A DNA stretch of 64,000 bases from NCBI RefSeq assembly GCF_004339805.1, contig NZ_SLUI01000014.1:62001-126000 (forward strand). The letters are read 5' to 3'. Shown piece after piece: positions 43,468-50,000 of this stretch. Origin of the DNA: Anaerospora hongkongensis (GTDB lineage: Bacteria > Bacillota > Negativicutes > Sporomusales > DSM-15969). Each line of letters begins with the position of its first letter. The stretch's first letter is position 1. Both the position numbers and the translations under genes were made by a program. The notes under the pieces were generated by a model. That model saw only the letters and a program-made list of their open reading frames with translations. It searched no databases and was not told the origin of the DNA.

Positions 43468-43821
43468 ATGAACTACATTGTCGAGATCAATCATTTTTAT
43501 GCGGCGCTTTTAACGCGGCCGCTGTCGAGTGAGGCTCAGGCGCTGTGGAGTGTGCTGATGCATTTGTTCAACCGGGCGGGCTGGCCACCGCGGCTGACAG
43601 TGGCTGGCAGCACGCTCTTAGCCTTTTTGGGTTATAGCTATACGACGCTGTCGAGGGCTAGGGCGGAACTGGTGACAGCCGGGCTGCTCATTCATACGCC
43701 CCGTCCTGGCCGGTCAGCACCGTATTATGAACTGCAGCCTTTTATCAGTAAGGTTGTGGATAAAACTGTTGATAACCCTGTGGATAAACCGCGTTTGTCG
43801 TTGGTGAGAACATTTTGCTAA
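43468..43821 (+). CDS. Short DnaD-like replication-initiation N-domain protein
   Basis: A 117-residue protein with a winged-helix domain like the N-terminal domain of phage DnaD/replisome organisers (EAQALWSVLMHLFNRAGWP, then STLLAFLGYSYTTLSRARAEL). Full-length members are about twice as long, so the C-terminal DnaD part is missing here; a tail with VDKTVDNPVDKP remains, the usual linker. The stop codon lies inside the first palindrome of the repeat array downstream. It may be a shortened but working initiator or a regulator. I chose ATG 43468. Confidence 0.6.
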   Translation: MNYIVEINHFYAALLTRPLSSEAQALWSVLMHLFNRAGWPPRLTVAGSTLLAFLGYSYTTLSRARAELVTAGLLIHTPRPGRSAPYYELQPFISKVVDKTVDNPVDKPRLSLVRTFC

Positions 43822-43924
43822 CCATAATGGTTAGCAAGTGGGTTGGCAAAAGGCGTTTGTCAACCATTATGGTTGGCAACCCGGTTACATTAACTAAACG
43901 TAAACTTTATTAATAAACGTAAAC
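43815..43924. repeat. Palindrome and iteron array, candidate origin or operator
   Basis: Two 23-base palindromes, TTGCTAACCATAATGGTTAG-type at 43815-43837 (perfect 11-base arms) and a near-perfect copy at 43857-43879, are centred 42 bases apart, four helical turns. A further half-site lies between them, giving five TTGYYAACC half-sites. Two 11-base direct repeats TAAACGTAAAC follow at 43895 and 43914. Confidence 0.75.
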
Positions 43925-43976
43925 CAATAATAGTAGTAGAGCCTGTGACTATGTGGACAATGAGGGAGAGAAAGGC

Positions 43977-44303
43977 ATGAACAAGGTTTTTTTAGTGGGT
44001 AAGCTGTCACCGGAGCTGGATATGCACTATACACTAAATGGCAAAGCGGTGTGCTCTTTTTCGCTGACAGTGAATTTTAAAACCAGGGTACGGGAGGAAA
44101 CGGACGCCATTGATTGTGTCGCCTGGGATACACTAGCGGAGCTTATTGGCCAGGTTGGCGAAGGTGGCCGCCGGGTAGCTATTGAGGGGCGGCTGCACAC
44201 GCGGCACTTGGAAGGGGATAAGGGGCAGCGCAAAAAAGTGACCGAGGTAGTGGTTCGGGATGTGGAGTTTTTGGACAGGCCAGGGCTGGTATGCCCTGAG
44301 TGA
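43977..44303 (+). CDS. ssb: Single-stranded DNA-binding protein
   Basis: A 108-residue OB-fold protein: NKVFLVGKLSPELDMHYTLNG at the start, then DAIDCVAWDTLAELIGQV and the RVAIEGRLHTRHLEGD strand. It is shorter than housekeeping SSB and lacks the acidic Asp-Asp-x-Pro-Phe tip (it ends GLVCPE), so it may not recruit host partners in the usual way. I chose ATG 43977 behind AGAAAGG. It lies after the replication-like array, as in many mobile elements. Confidence 0.88.
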   Translation: MNKVFLVGKLSPELDMHYTLNGKAVCSFSLTVNFKTRVREETDAIDCVAWDTLAELIGQVGEGGRRVAIEGRLHTRHLEGDKGQRKKVTEVVVRDVEFLDRPGLVCPE

Positions 44304-44333
44304 CCAGCGAAGTTAGTGCAGGAGGGAAAAGCG

Positions 44334-44876
44334 ATGAGAATAGTCATTGATCCTGGCCATTCGGGACCGGTGGAACCGGGGACCTGCGCTGGCGCTGTAC
44401 GGGAGTGTGATGTCGTGCTAGCCATCGCAAAGCTGCTGGCCGAGCAGCTATATGATAGGGAGCATGAAGTTTTGCTTACGCGGACGGGAGACATTGCAAC
44501 CGATGGGCTGGCGTTTCGCGCAGAGATGGCCAATGCCAATAAGGCAGAGGTATTTATTAGCATTCATGCTAATAGCTCGGAGCATGCCACTGCGCACGGC
44601 ACGGAGGTGTACCATTATCCGGGCAGCGTGGCGGGCAGGCGGCTGGCGTTTTGTCTGCAGGCCTATCTGGTGACAGAACTGGGGACGGCCGACCGGGGCG
44701 TGAAGGCCGCTAATTTTCAGGTGCTCCGGGAGACGGACTGCCCGGCGGTGCTGGTGGAGGTGGCCTTCCTTTCCCATACCGGGGAGCGGCAGCTGTTAAC
44801 CGGGTATGCCGGACAGCTGGCGGCCGCCGTAGCACTGGCAGAGGGATTACAGGCTTATTTTGCCGGGCAGGTATAG
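44334..44876 (+). CDS. N-acetylmuramoyl-L-alanine amidase (Amidase_3)
   Basis: A zinc peptidoglycan amidase of 180 residues. The zinc ligands are in VIDPGHSGPVEPG (His9) and SIHANSSEH, and the catalytic Glu is in VLVEVAFLSH. There is no signal peptide, so it would need a holin or act as a CwlD-like endolysin. It follows ssb after a GGAGGGAAAAG site. I chose ATG 44334 over the frame start 44316. On a mobile element it could serve lysis or transfer. Confidence 0.92.
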   Translation: MRIVIDPGHSGPVEPGTCAGAVRECDVVLAIAKLLAEQLYDREHEVLLTRTGDIATDGLAFRAEMANANKAEVFISIHANSSEHATAHGTEVYHYPGSVAGRRLAFCLQAYLVTELGTADRGVKAANFQVLRETDCPAVLVEVAFLSHTGERQLLTGYAGQLAAAVALAEGLQAYFAGQV

Positions 44877-44891
44877 CGGGAAGATTTTTTC

Positions 44892-44920
44892 TTTACAATA
44901 ATCCGTTTTGTATATATAAT
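44892..44920 (+). promoter_or_regulatory. Promoter of the DUF1659 operon leader
   Basis: TTTACA (44892-44897), a 17-base spacer and TATAAT (44915-44920), 15 bases after the amidase stop. Confidence 0.7.
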
Positions 44921-44927
44921 GATTACA

Positions 44928-45043
44928 AAATGAATTATACGCTCCTGGAACGGGCGAACGACGGTGATTGGCGCGGCAGTAACCGCGCTTGTCATACATC
45001 CGTTCCAGGCGTAAAGGGCACACCTCTCCGGGGTGTGCCTTTT
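44928..45043 (+). ncRNA. Structured leader or small RNA with terminator
   Basis: The RNA from the promoter at 44920 can form a closing 10-base perfect stem (44944-44953 with 45000-45009), an inner 6-base perfect GC hairpin (44971-44976 with 44983-44988), and then a terminator hairpin (45017-45024 with 45032-45039, extended by AAAG/TTTT). DUF1659 starts 26 bases later. This is the layout of a riboswitch or attenuator, or of a free-standing small RNA. No known class is recognised. Confidence 0.55.
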
Positions 45044-45068
45044 GCGTGGGAAGAAAGGAGGCGAGAGG

Positions 45069-45290
45069 ATGGCTGTGACAAACATTCCCCAGGGCACGAC
45101 ACTGGCGCTCAAGCTGCAAAAGGGAGTTTCGGGTACCGGTAATCCCGTCTATGCGACCCGCAACTATGCCTGCAAGGCGGCAGCCGCTGACCAGGACTTG
45201 TACGATGTGGCGCTGGGACTGGTCAGCCTGCAGCTGTATCCGGTGACGGATATCGCCAGGGTCAATACGTCGGTGCTGGTCAATATGTAA
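45069..45290 (+). CDS. DUF1659 domain protein
   Basis: A 73-residue protein with the DUF1659 pattern (short beta strands, ending in VNTSVLVNM). The start ATG 45069 follows AGAAAGGAGG. In Firmicutes this family is regularly found beside DUF2922 and YvrJ proteins, exactly as here, but no function is established. It is the first gene behind the structured leader. Confidence 0.85.
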   Translation: MAVTNIPQGTTLALKLQKGVSGTGNPVYATRNYACKAAAADQDLYDVALGLVSLQLYPVTDIARVNTSVLVNM

Positions 45291-45326
45291 TGCCCGGACA
45301 GGGTAAAGGAAAGGAGGAGGTACGCT

Positions 45327-45551
45327 GTGGCTGATACGACTACAAGAACGCTGGAGATGGTGTTCAAAACGGAAGGCGGCAAGGAAGTGACGGTGGCGGT
45401 GAAGGACCCGAAGGAGGGCCTGGCGCTGGCCGAGGTGCAGACGGTAATGGAGACCATCATTGCCAAAAATATTTTCACTACAACCAGCGGTGATCTGGTG
45501 TCGGTGGTGGAAGCACAGATCCGCCAGCTGGCAATCACCGAACTGGCTTAG
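45327..45551 (+). CDS. DUF2922 domain protein
   Basis: A 74-residue protein of the DUF2922 family (TLEMVFKTEGGKEVTVAVKD at the start and a helix leading to VEAQIRQLAITELA). The start is GTG behind AAAGGAGGAGG. It is the second gene of the DUF1659-DUF2922-YvrJ set, 36 bases after the first. Function unknown. Confidence 0.88.
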   Translation: MADTTTRTLEMVFKTEGGKEVTVAVKDPKEGLALAEVQTVMETIIAKNIFTTTSGDLVSVVEAQIRQLAITELA

Positions 45552-45571
45552 CAAAAGGGAGGCCGCACACA

Positions 45572-45733
45572 ATGGAAGAACTGGCCCGCCTGACGGCAAC
45601 ATATGGTTTCCCTATGGTAGTGGCCTTTTTCCTGCTGGTCAGGCTGGAAAAGCGCCTGACTGAGCTGACGGGTGCAATCAATAAGATGTGTTACTATGTC
45701 GAAAGGATGGAGGGCACGAAAAGTCATGATTAA
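45572..45733 (+). CDS. YvrJ-family small membrane protein
   Basis: A 53-residue protein of the YvrJ family: MEELARLTATYGFPMVVAFF with one transmembrane helix (about 12-24) and then a charged helix (LEKRLTELTGAINKM). It uses a GGGAGG site. It is too short for common open-frame cut-offs but fully supported by context. Function unknown; the small-helix topology is holin-like, which is only a suggestion. Confidence 0.8.
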   Translation: MEELARLTATYGFPMVVAFFLLVRLEKRLTELTGAINKMCYYVERMEGTKSHD

Positions 45734-45863
45734 GACGGTGTACGGCCCGCCGCCGGCGGATGCCGAACGGATCGAGGCGGTGGAGGCGGAAGGCGAGAAC
45801 TGCATCTGCGAGGACGCAGGCGGGAAGGGCCCGGCTAAGACCGGACAGGGACAGCCGGTATGA
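45726..45863 (+). CDS. Tiny acidic protein of the DUF1659 operon
   Basis: A 45-residue open frame starting at ATG 45726 inside the end of the YvrJ gene and ending with an ATGA overlap with the next one. The protein is acidic with two close cysteines (ENCICEDAGG). The overlapping starts and stops suggest coupled translation. No family is recognised. Confidence 0.5.
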   Translation: MIKTVYGPPPADAERIEAVEAEGENCICEDAGGKGPAKTGQGQPV

Positions 45864-46003
45864 AAGCGGAGGACTGGCTGGCTACGGTGAATGCCGTGCT
45901 GGAGGCATTGCCGGACAGCTTTGAGAAAGAGCATGCCAACCGGCTGCAAACCATCCGTGATATGCTGGGGCTAATTCTGCTGATTCAGAGGATGACCAAG
46001 TAA
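45860..46003 (+). CDS. Tiny helical protein of the DUF1659 operon
   Basis: A 47-residue helical protein (MKAEDWLATVNAVLEALPDS start) beginning in an ATGA overlap with the preceding frame. It is the last gene before a terminator, so it belongs to the same transcript. No family is recognised. Confidence 0.5.
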   Translation: MKAEDWLATVNAVLEALPDSFEKEHANRLQTIRDMLGLILLIQRMTK

Positions 46004-46010
46004 GAGAAAT

Positions 46011-46050
46011 AGCTGCACGCCCTGTGGTGGGTGTGCAGCTGTTTCTTTTA
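46011..46050 (+). terminator. Intrinsic terminator of the DUF1659 operon
   Basis: AGCTGCACGCCC (46011-46022) pairs with GGGTGTGCAGCT (46029-46040, one G-T), followed by GTTTCTTTT. Confidence 0.8.
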
Positions 46051-46095
46051 CAGTAGGTGCTTTTCTATATCCGGTTGTTGGCCACAATGAAGTGA

Positions 46096-46125
46096 TTGAC
46101 AAGATGTTGCAGAACATTGTATTCT
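46096..46125 (+). promoter_or_regulatory. Promoter of the nucleotidyltransferase gene
   Basis: A consensus TTGACA (46096-46101), an 18-base spacer and TATTCT (46120-46125), 29 bases before ATG 46155. Confidence 0.6.
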
Positions 46126-46154
46126 ATAATAATAATTTCGTGGGGGGGATCGAT

Positions 46155-46946
46155 ATGCCATTACCTATACATTTAGAATTTGTGAATAGAGTGATAGCTG
46201 TTCTTAAAGACGATACGAGGATTTTGGGAATTGCAGCAGGTGGATCTTGGATTACAGATTCAATGGATGCATTTTCCGATATCGATTTAGTGATCGCCGT
46301 TGATTCCAACGATGAACGGGAAATCTCGAATGAGCGGCTGGTCATTGCTGAGAAGTTTGGAAGATTATTGTCCGGATTTACTGGTGAGCATGTGGGAGAA
46401 CCACGCTTGATTATTTGTCTGTATGGGGAGCCGCTGCTTCATGTTGATTTAAAATTCGTAGCATTGAGTGACTTTGCGCACAGGGTAGAAGAGCCAGTTA
46501 TTCTTTGGGAAAGAGGAGCGGCATTGTCTAAAAAAATGGAGGAAGAAGATTCTCTCTATCCTCGGCCAAGCTTGCAGTGGATTGAAGACAGATTTTGGGT
46601 GTGGATACATTATGCCGGAACCAAACTTGGGCGAGGGGAAATTTTTGAGGCTATTGAAATGCTTTCTTTTCTTAGAGTGACAGTCCTTGGGCCACTTGCT
46701 TTAATGAAAAATGGATGTCTTCCTAGAGGAATGCGATATATCGAGCGGGATGCCATAGCGGAGATGCCATTATTTATAGAGACACTTTCAACTCATGATG
46801 CAGCAGGGTGTGCAACTGCTTGTAAACACGCTATTACGTTGTATCAGCAACTCAGGAATTATCATAGCACTCCTGATTTGATTAGGCGTAAAGAGGCGGA
46901 AGAACAATCTATTAGCTTTTTGAACGCTATTATAAGTACGTTTTAA
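46155..46946 (+). CDS. Nucleotidyltransferase-domain protein (aminoglycoside adenylyltransferase-like)
   Basis: A 263-residue protein with the polymerase-beta-type motif GGSWITDSMDAFSDIDLVI at about 26-44, the Gly-Ser and Asp-x-Asp of the catalytic site, and an all-helical C-terminal half. Relatives include aminoglycoside nucleotidyltransferases and many uncharacterised proteins, so resistance is possible but not shown. It has its own promoter and a GGGGGGGAT site. It is the last gene before the GC-rich block, on which it reads as cargo. Confidence 0.75.
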   Translation: MPLPIHLEFVNRVIAVLKDDTRILGIAAGGSWITDSMDAFSDIDLVIAVDSNDEREISNERLVIAEKFGRLLSGFTGEHVGEPRLIICLYGEPLLHVDLKFVALSDFAHRVEEPVILWERGAALSKKMEEEDSLYPRPSLQWIEDRFWVWIHYAGTKLGRGEIFEAIEMLSFLRVTVLGPLALMKNGCLPRGMRYIERDAIAEMPLFIETLSTHDAAGCATACKHAITLYQQLRNYHSTPDLIRRKEAEEQSISFLNAIISTF

Positions 46947-47013
46947 AATTGCTAGGAACATAAGGAAAATCGGTATTAGGAAATCGATTAGTATTGTTCA
47001 TCATAGTTTGAGA

Positions 47014-47044
47014 GTCGGTTATCTTGGATAATCGACTTTTTTTT
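47014..47044 (+). terminator. Intrinsic terminator
   Basis: GTCGGTTATC (47014-47023) pairs with GATAATCGAC (47027-47036, one G-T), followed by eight T. It ends the nucleotidyltransferase transcript. Confidence 0.85.
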
Positions 47045-47940
47045 ATCGGGGGCTGCTCCGCTCAGTGGCAAAAAGACGGCTACCACTCTATGTCCGGTTG
47101 TCCGCTTCTTGCGGCACTGCGCTACGCTGCGTTTTCCTCATCCGCTCCCAACCGGCCACCGCTGGCGCTTAGAGTCGTAGCCTGCCGGGAGGCAATTAGG
47201 GCTGGGCATGGGATGCAGACCGGGGCACTCCTTATCACTCGCACCCGGACTGCGGGTTACGTCGGCTGGCCCCGCACACTGCGCGGGGCCTCGGCAGGCC
47301 ACTCCAGCCGGACCGGCCGGAACACCATCGACCGACCCAGCCGGGCGTCCTGCCGACCGCCGGGAACGGAAAACAAAGCAGCCAACCGCTACGCCGGGCC
47401 ACCTGGTACCACTCGCCTGGCCGGGTGGCAGGCAAGCCGTTCGTGCCCTGCCGTGGCCGCGCCCGTCCCGCCCCGTGGACACGAAAAGCATGTGTCCACT
47501 CTCCGTCCTCCCTTCCCCCCGAGCCCCCCATCCCTCGTGATTGGCGCTGCCATCCAAGCTGTGGGCCGCAATTGAAATTCGAGGGGAAGGGAGGACTCCG
47601 GGCGCCCTGCGGGAAGGACTACCCCCCAAACCCCCCGCTAAGGAGCGGCCAAATTAATTGGGGGGTACGCGGCCACGGCAGGACCCTTCACTAGCCGGGA
47701 GGTAATAGGACGGCGGCGGCACCAGACGGCCCGGCTCCGCTCCAGGGGACCCACCCCCTTGATCCCCCTCCCGGAAGAATAAGCGGGAGGGGGAAAGGAA
47801 CGGGCCTGCCGGCAGCGAGGAAACCGCGAACTGCGCGGTAATATTGTCGATAAAGGGATGAAAGAGGGGAGGATAAGCTCTTGTGAATAGAGAAAATACT
47901 CATAATTTACAGAATAATGGGTGCGTGTTTTAGAATAAGG
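47045..47940. other. GC-rich block without supported genes
   Basis: About 900 bases of much higher GC content than both neighbours. Open frames on both strands are long only because stops are rare in such DNA; none has a good ribosome site or a recognisable protein. It holds strong hairpins: a GGCCCCGC/GCGGGGCC stem near 47269-47292 and a perfect 10-base stem (47764-47773 with 47784-47793). Its right edge has a 38-base sequence that recurs at 53801. Confidence 0.6.
47799..47836 (+). repeat. 38-base dispersed repeat, copy A
   Basis: It starts AACGGGCCTGCCGGCAGC and ends CCGCGAACTGCGC. It matches 53801-53838 with three mismatches. It lies just before the OLD nuclease gene. Confidence 0.8.
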
Positions 47941-47966
47941 TGGCGGAAAGCCAGGAGTGTGTGGAA

Positions 47967-49997
47967 ATGCAAATTACGAAACTCAAGGTGTCAAACTTCC
48001 GGTCCTTTGGGATGGAAGAAACCCTTATTCCTTTAAAAGAAATGTCTGTCCTTATCGGTAATAATAGTACAGGAAAGACCACTGCCATGCAGGCATTAAT
48101 AAAGCTTTTTGGTGTATATGCAAAGGAACGCGAACTTGTGCGTGCCGACTTTCATGTTCCTCTTGGAGTCGATCCGGAAGATCTTCGTGAGACTGGACTT
48201 TATATTGAAGCGGTAATAGAATTTGCTGAATTGCATAATCCAGATGGTACAGGAACGGGATGTATTCCTCCATTATTTAATCACATGGTTGCTAACGGAC
48301 AGGGGCAAGATCCATATGTTAGGATAAGACTTTCGGCAACCTGGCAGCGAGGAAATACGCCTGACGGAGATATTGATGCCAACCTGGAATTTATTACTGT
48401 TGCTGAAGGTGAGACCATTACCAGTGAAAATAGGGTGCCGGTAAAATCACACCAGCGATCGTTAATTCAGGCTCTCTATGTTCCTGCTATGCGTGACCCG
48501 CGAACGCAATTAAAACATGACTCTGGTACAATCTTATATCGATTTTTTAAAGCGGTAAAATGGTCGCCTGGGCTTAATGAGACGCTTAGAGTGAAAAGTG
48601 AAGAAGTTAATGAGCTTTTTACCAGTCAGCCCGGAGTTCGAACTGTGGAAACTATTATAAAGGAACAGTGGAAAGAGTTTCATGATGATATTAAATACTC
48701 TGATGCAGGACTTGGCTTTTCGGCAACAGAGTTAGACAAAATATTGAAGCGGGTTGAAGTCTATTTTCGCCCCACACCTGATGAAAGAAGCTATACAGTT
48801 GAGCAACTAGGCGATGGTCTGCGCTCCCTATTTTATATTTCGCTAGTTTCAGCTTTGCTGAAACTAGAAGCTGACTATACAAATATGACTGCTGAATCAG
48901 GAATTGAAATTGACTGTACCTCAATACCTGTGTTAACAATTATGGCTCTTGAAGAACCGGAAAACCACCTGGCACCTCATCTGCTTGGCCGGGTGATAGG
49001 CTTGTTGAAAAATGTTTCAAATCAGCCGAATGCTCAGGTGATCATTTCGTCACATACCCCAGCGGTGTTACAAAGAGTAGAGCCTGAAAATATTCTTTAT
49101 TTTAGAATGACGAATCCAGAATTACGAACTAGTGTTAAAACCATTGCGCTCCCTCCATCTACATCTGATGCCTTCAAATATATTAAAGAGGCAGTCAAAG
49201 CTTATCCGGAGTTGTATTTTGCAAAACTTGTAATTTTAGGCGAAGGAGATAGTGAAGAATTAATTTTGGCAAAGACTCTTGAAGCTATGAATACCCCTAT
49301 AGACCGAAGCTTTATTTCAATAGTACCGTTGGGTGGAAGGCATGTTAACCATTTCTGGCGTCTCTTAGGTCAACTTAAAATTCCGTATCTTACAATTCTT
49401 GACCTAGATAGGGAAAGAGGCGGCGGTGGCTGGGGCCGGGTTAAGTATGTCATTAAACAATTGATTAGTATCGGTTATTCCAAGGATGAACTTTTAAACT
49501 TTGTTCTGCCAAGCGGAATCGCAATAAATATTACCGAAGAACAATTGGAAGCAATGCATACTTGGACAATGGCGACTTATGATATAGATGTCATGAATCA
49601 GTGGATATTGTGGCTGCGAAAGTATGGTGTGGTTTTTTCAGCGCCATTAGATATCGATTTTATGATGTTGAAGGCATTTCCGAGTATTTATCAGCAAGCG
49701 ACTGAGGGAACTGGCCCAAGAATACCGGATCAAATATTTGATCCGGATAGTTTGCGGCAAAGAATAGCAGCTGCAACTGCGGCTACGCTAAAAGATGCAG
49801 GGGGGGACGGAGGTACTTATAGTGAAGAGGAACGAGAATTATTTATTTGGTACAGCTATTTATTCCTTGGTCGGGGAAAACCAGTGACGCATTTGCTTGC
49901 TCTTAAAGAACTGGATAATCAAACTTTACTAAACAATTTACCGGAACCTATTTTGTCTTTAATGAATGAAGCTGTGACTTTTCTTGGGAGGCGTTAA
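47967..49997 (+). CDS. OLD-family ATP-dependent endonuclease, Gabija GajA-like
   Basis: A 676-residue protein with an N-terminal ABC/SMC-like ATPase (Walker A IGNNSTGKTT at about 30-39, signature and Walker B ALEEPENHLAP near 328, then VIISSHTP) and a C-terminal Toprim nuclease (LVILGEGDSEELIL, then the ILDLDRERGG aspartates). In Gabija defence, GajA nicks DNA when nucleotides fall. The pairing with a UvrD-type helicase four bases downstream is the Gabija layout. It is longer than the reference GajA of about 580 residues. I chose ATG 47967, behind AGGAG. Confidence 0.85.
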   Translation: MQITKLKVSNFRSFGMEETLIPLKEMSVLIGNNSTGKTTAMQALIKLFGVYAKERELVRADFHVPLGVDPEDLRETGLYIEAVIEFAELHNPDGTGTGCIPPLFNHMVANGQGQDPYVRIRLSATWQRGNTPDGDIDANLEFITVAEGETITSENRVPVKSHQRSLIQALYVPAMRDPRTQLKHDSGTILYRFFKAVKWSPGLNETLRVKSEEVNELFTSQPGVRTVETIIKEQWKEFHDDIKYSDAGLGFSATELDKILKRVEVYFRPTPDERSYTVEQLGDGLRSLFYISLVSALLKLEADYTNMTAESGIEIDCTSIPVLTIMALEEPENHLAPHLLGRVIGLLKNVSNQPNAQVIISSHTPAVLQRVEPENILYFRMTNPELRTSVKTIALPPSTSDAFKYIKEAVKAYPELYFAKLVILGEGDSEELILAKTLEAMNTPIDRSFISIVPLGGRHVNHFWRLLGQLKIPYLTILDLDRERGGGGWGRVKYVIKQLISIGYSKDELLNFVLPSGIAINITEEQLEAMHTWTMATYDIDVMNQWILWLRKYGVVFSAPLDIDFMMLKAFPSIYQQATEGTGPRIPDQIFDPDSLRQRIAAATAATLKDAGGDGGTYSEEERELFIWYSYLFLGRGKPVTHLLALKELDNQTLLNNLPEPILSLMNEAVTFLGRR

Positions 49998-50000
49998 AAC

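Noticed and set aside
43815..43924. CRISPR array
   Set aside because: The repeats are palindromes and short iterons with no regular unique spacers and no cas genes anywhere in the window.
44847..45602. 251-codon minus-strand frame across the DUF1659 operon
   Set aside because: It lies opposite two recognised gene families with good ribosome sites, and its translation resembles no protein.
47024..47575. Long plus-strand open frame of 183 codons in the GC-rich block, and overlapping minus-strand frames
   Set aside because: No ribosome site, low-complexity Pro/Arg/Ala-rich translation, and equally long frames on both strands, as expected by chance in GC-rich DNA.
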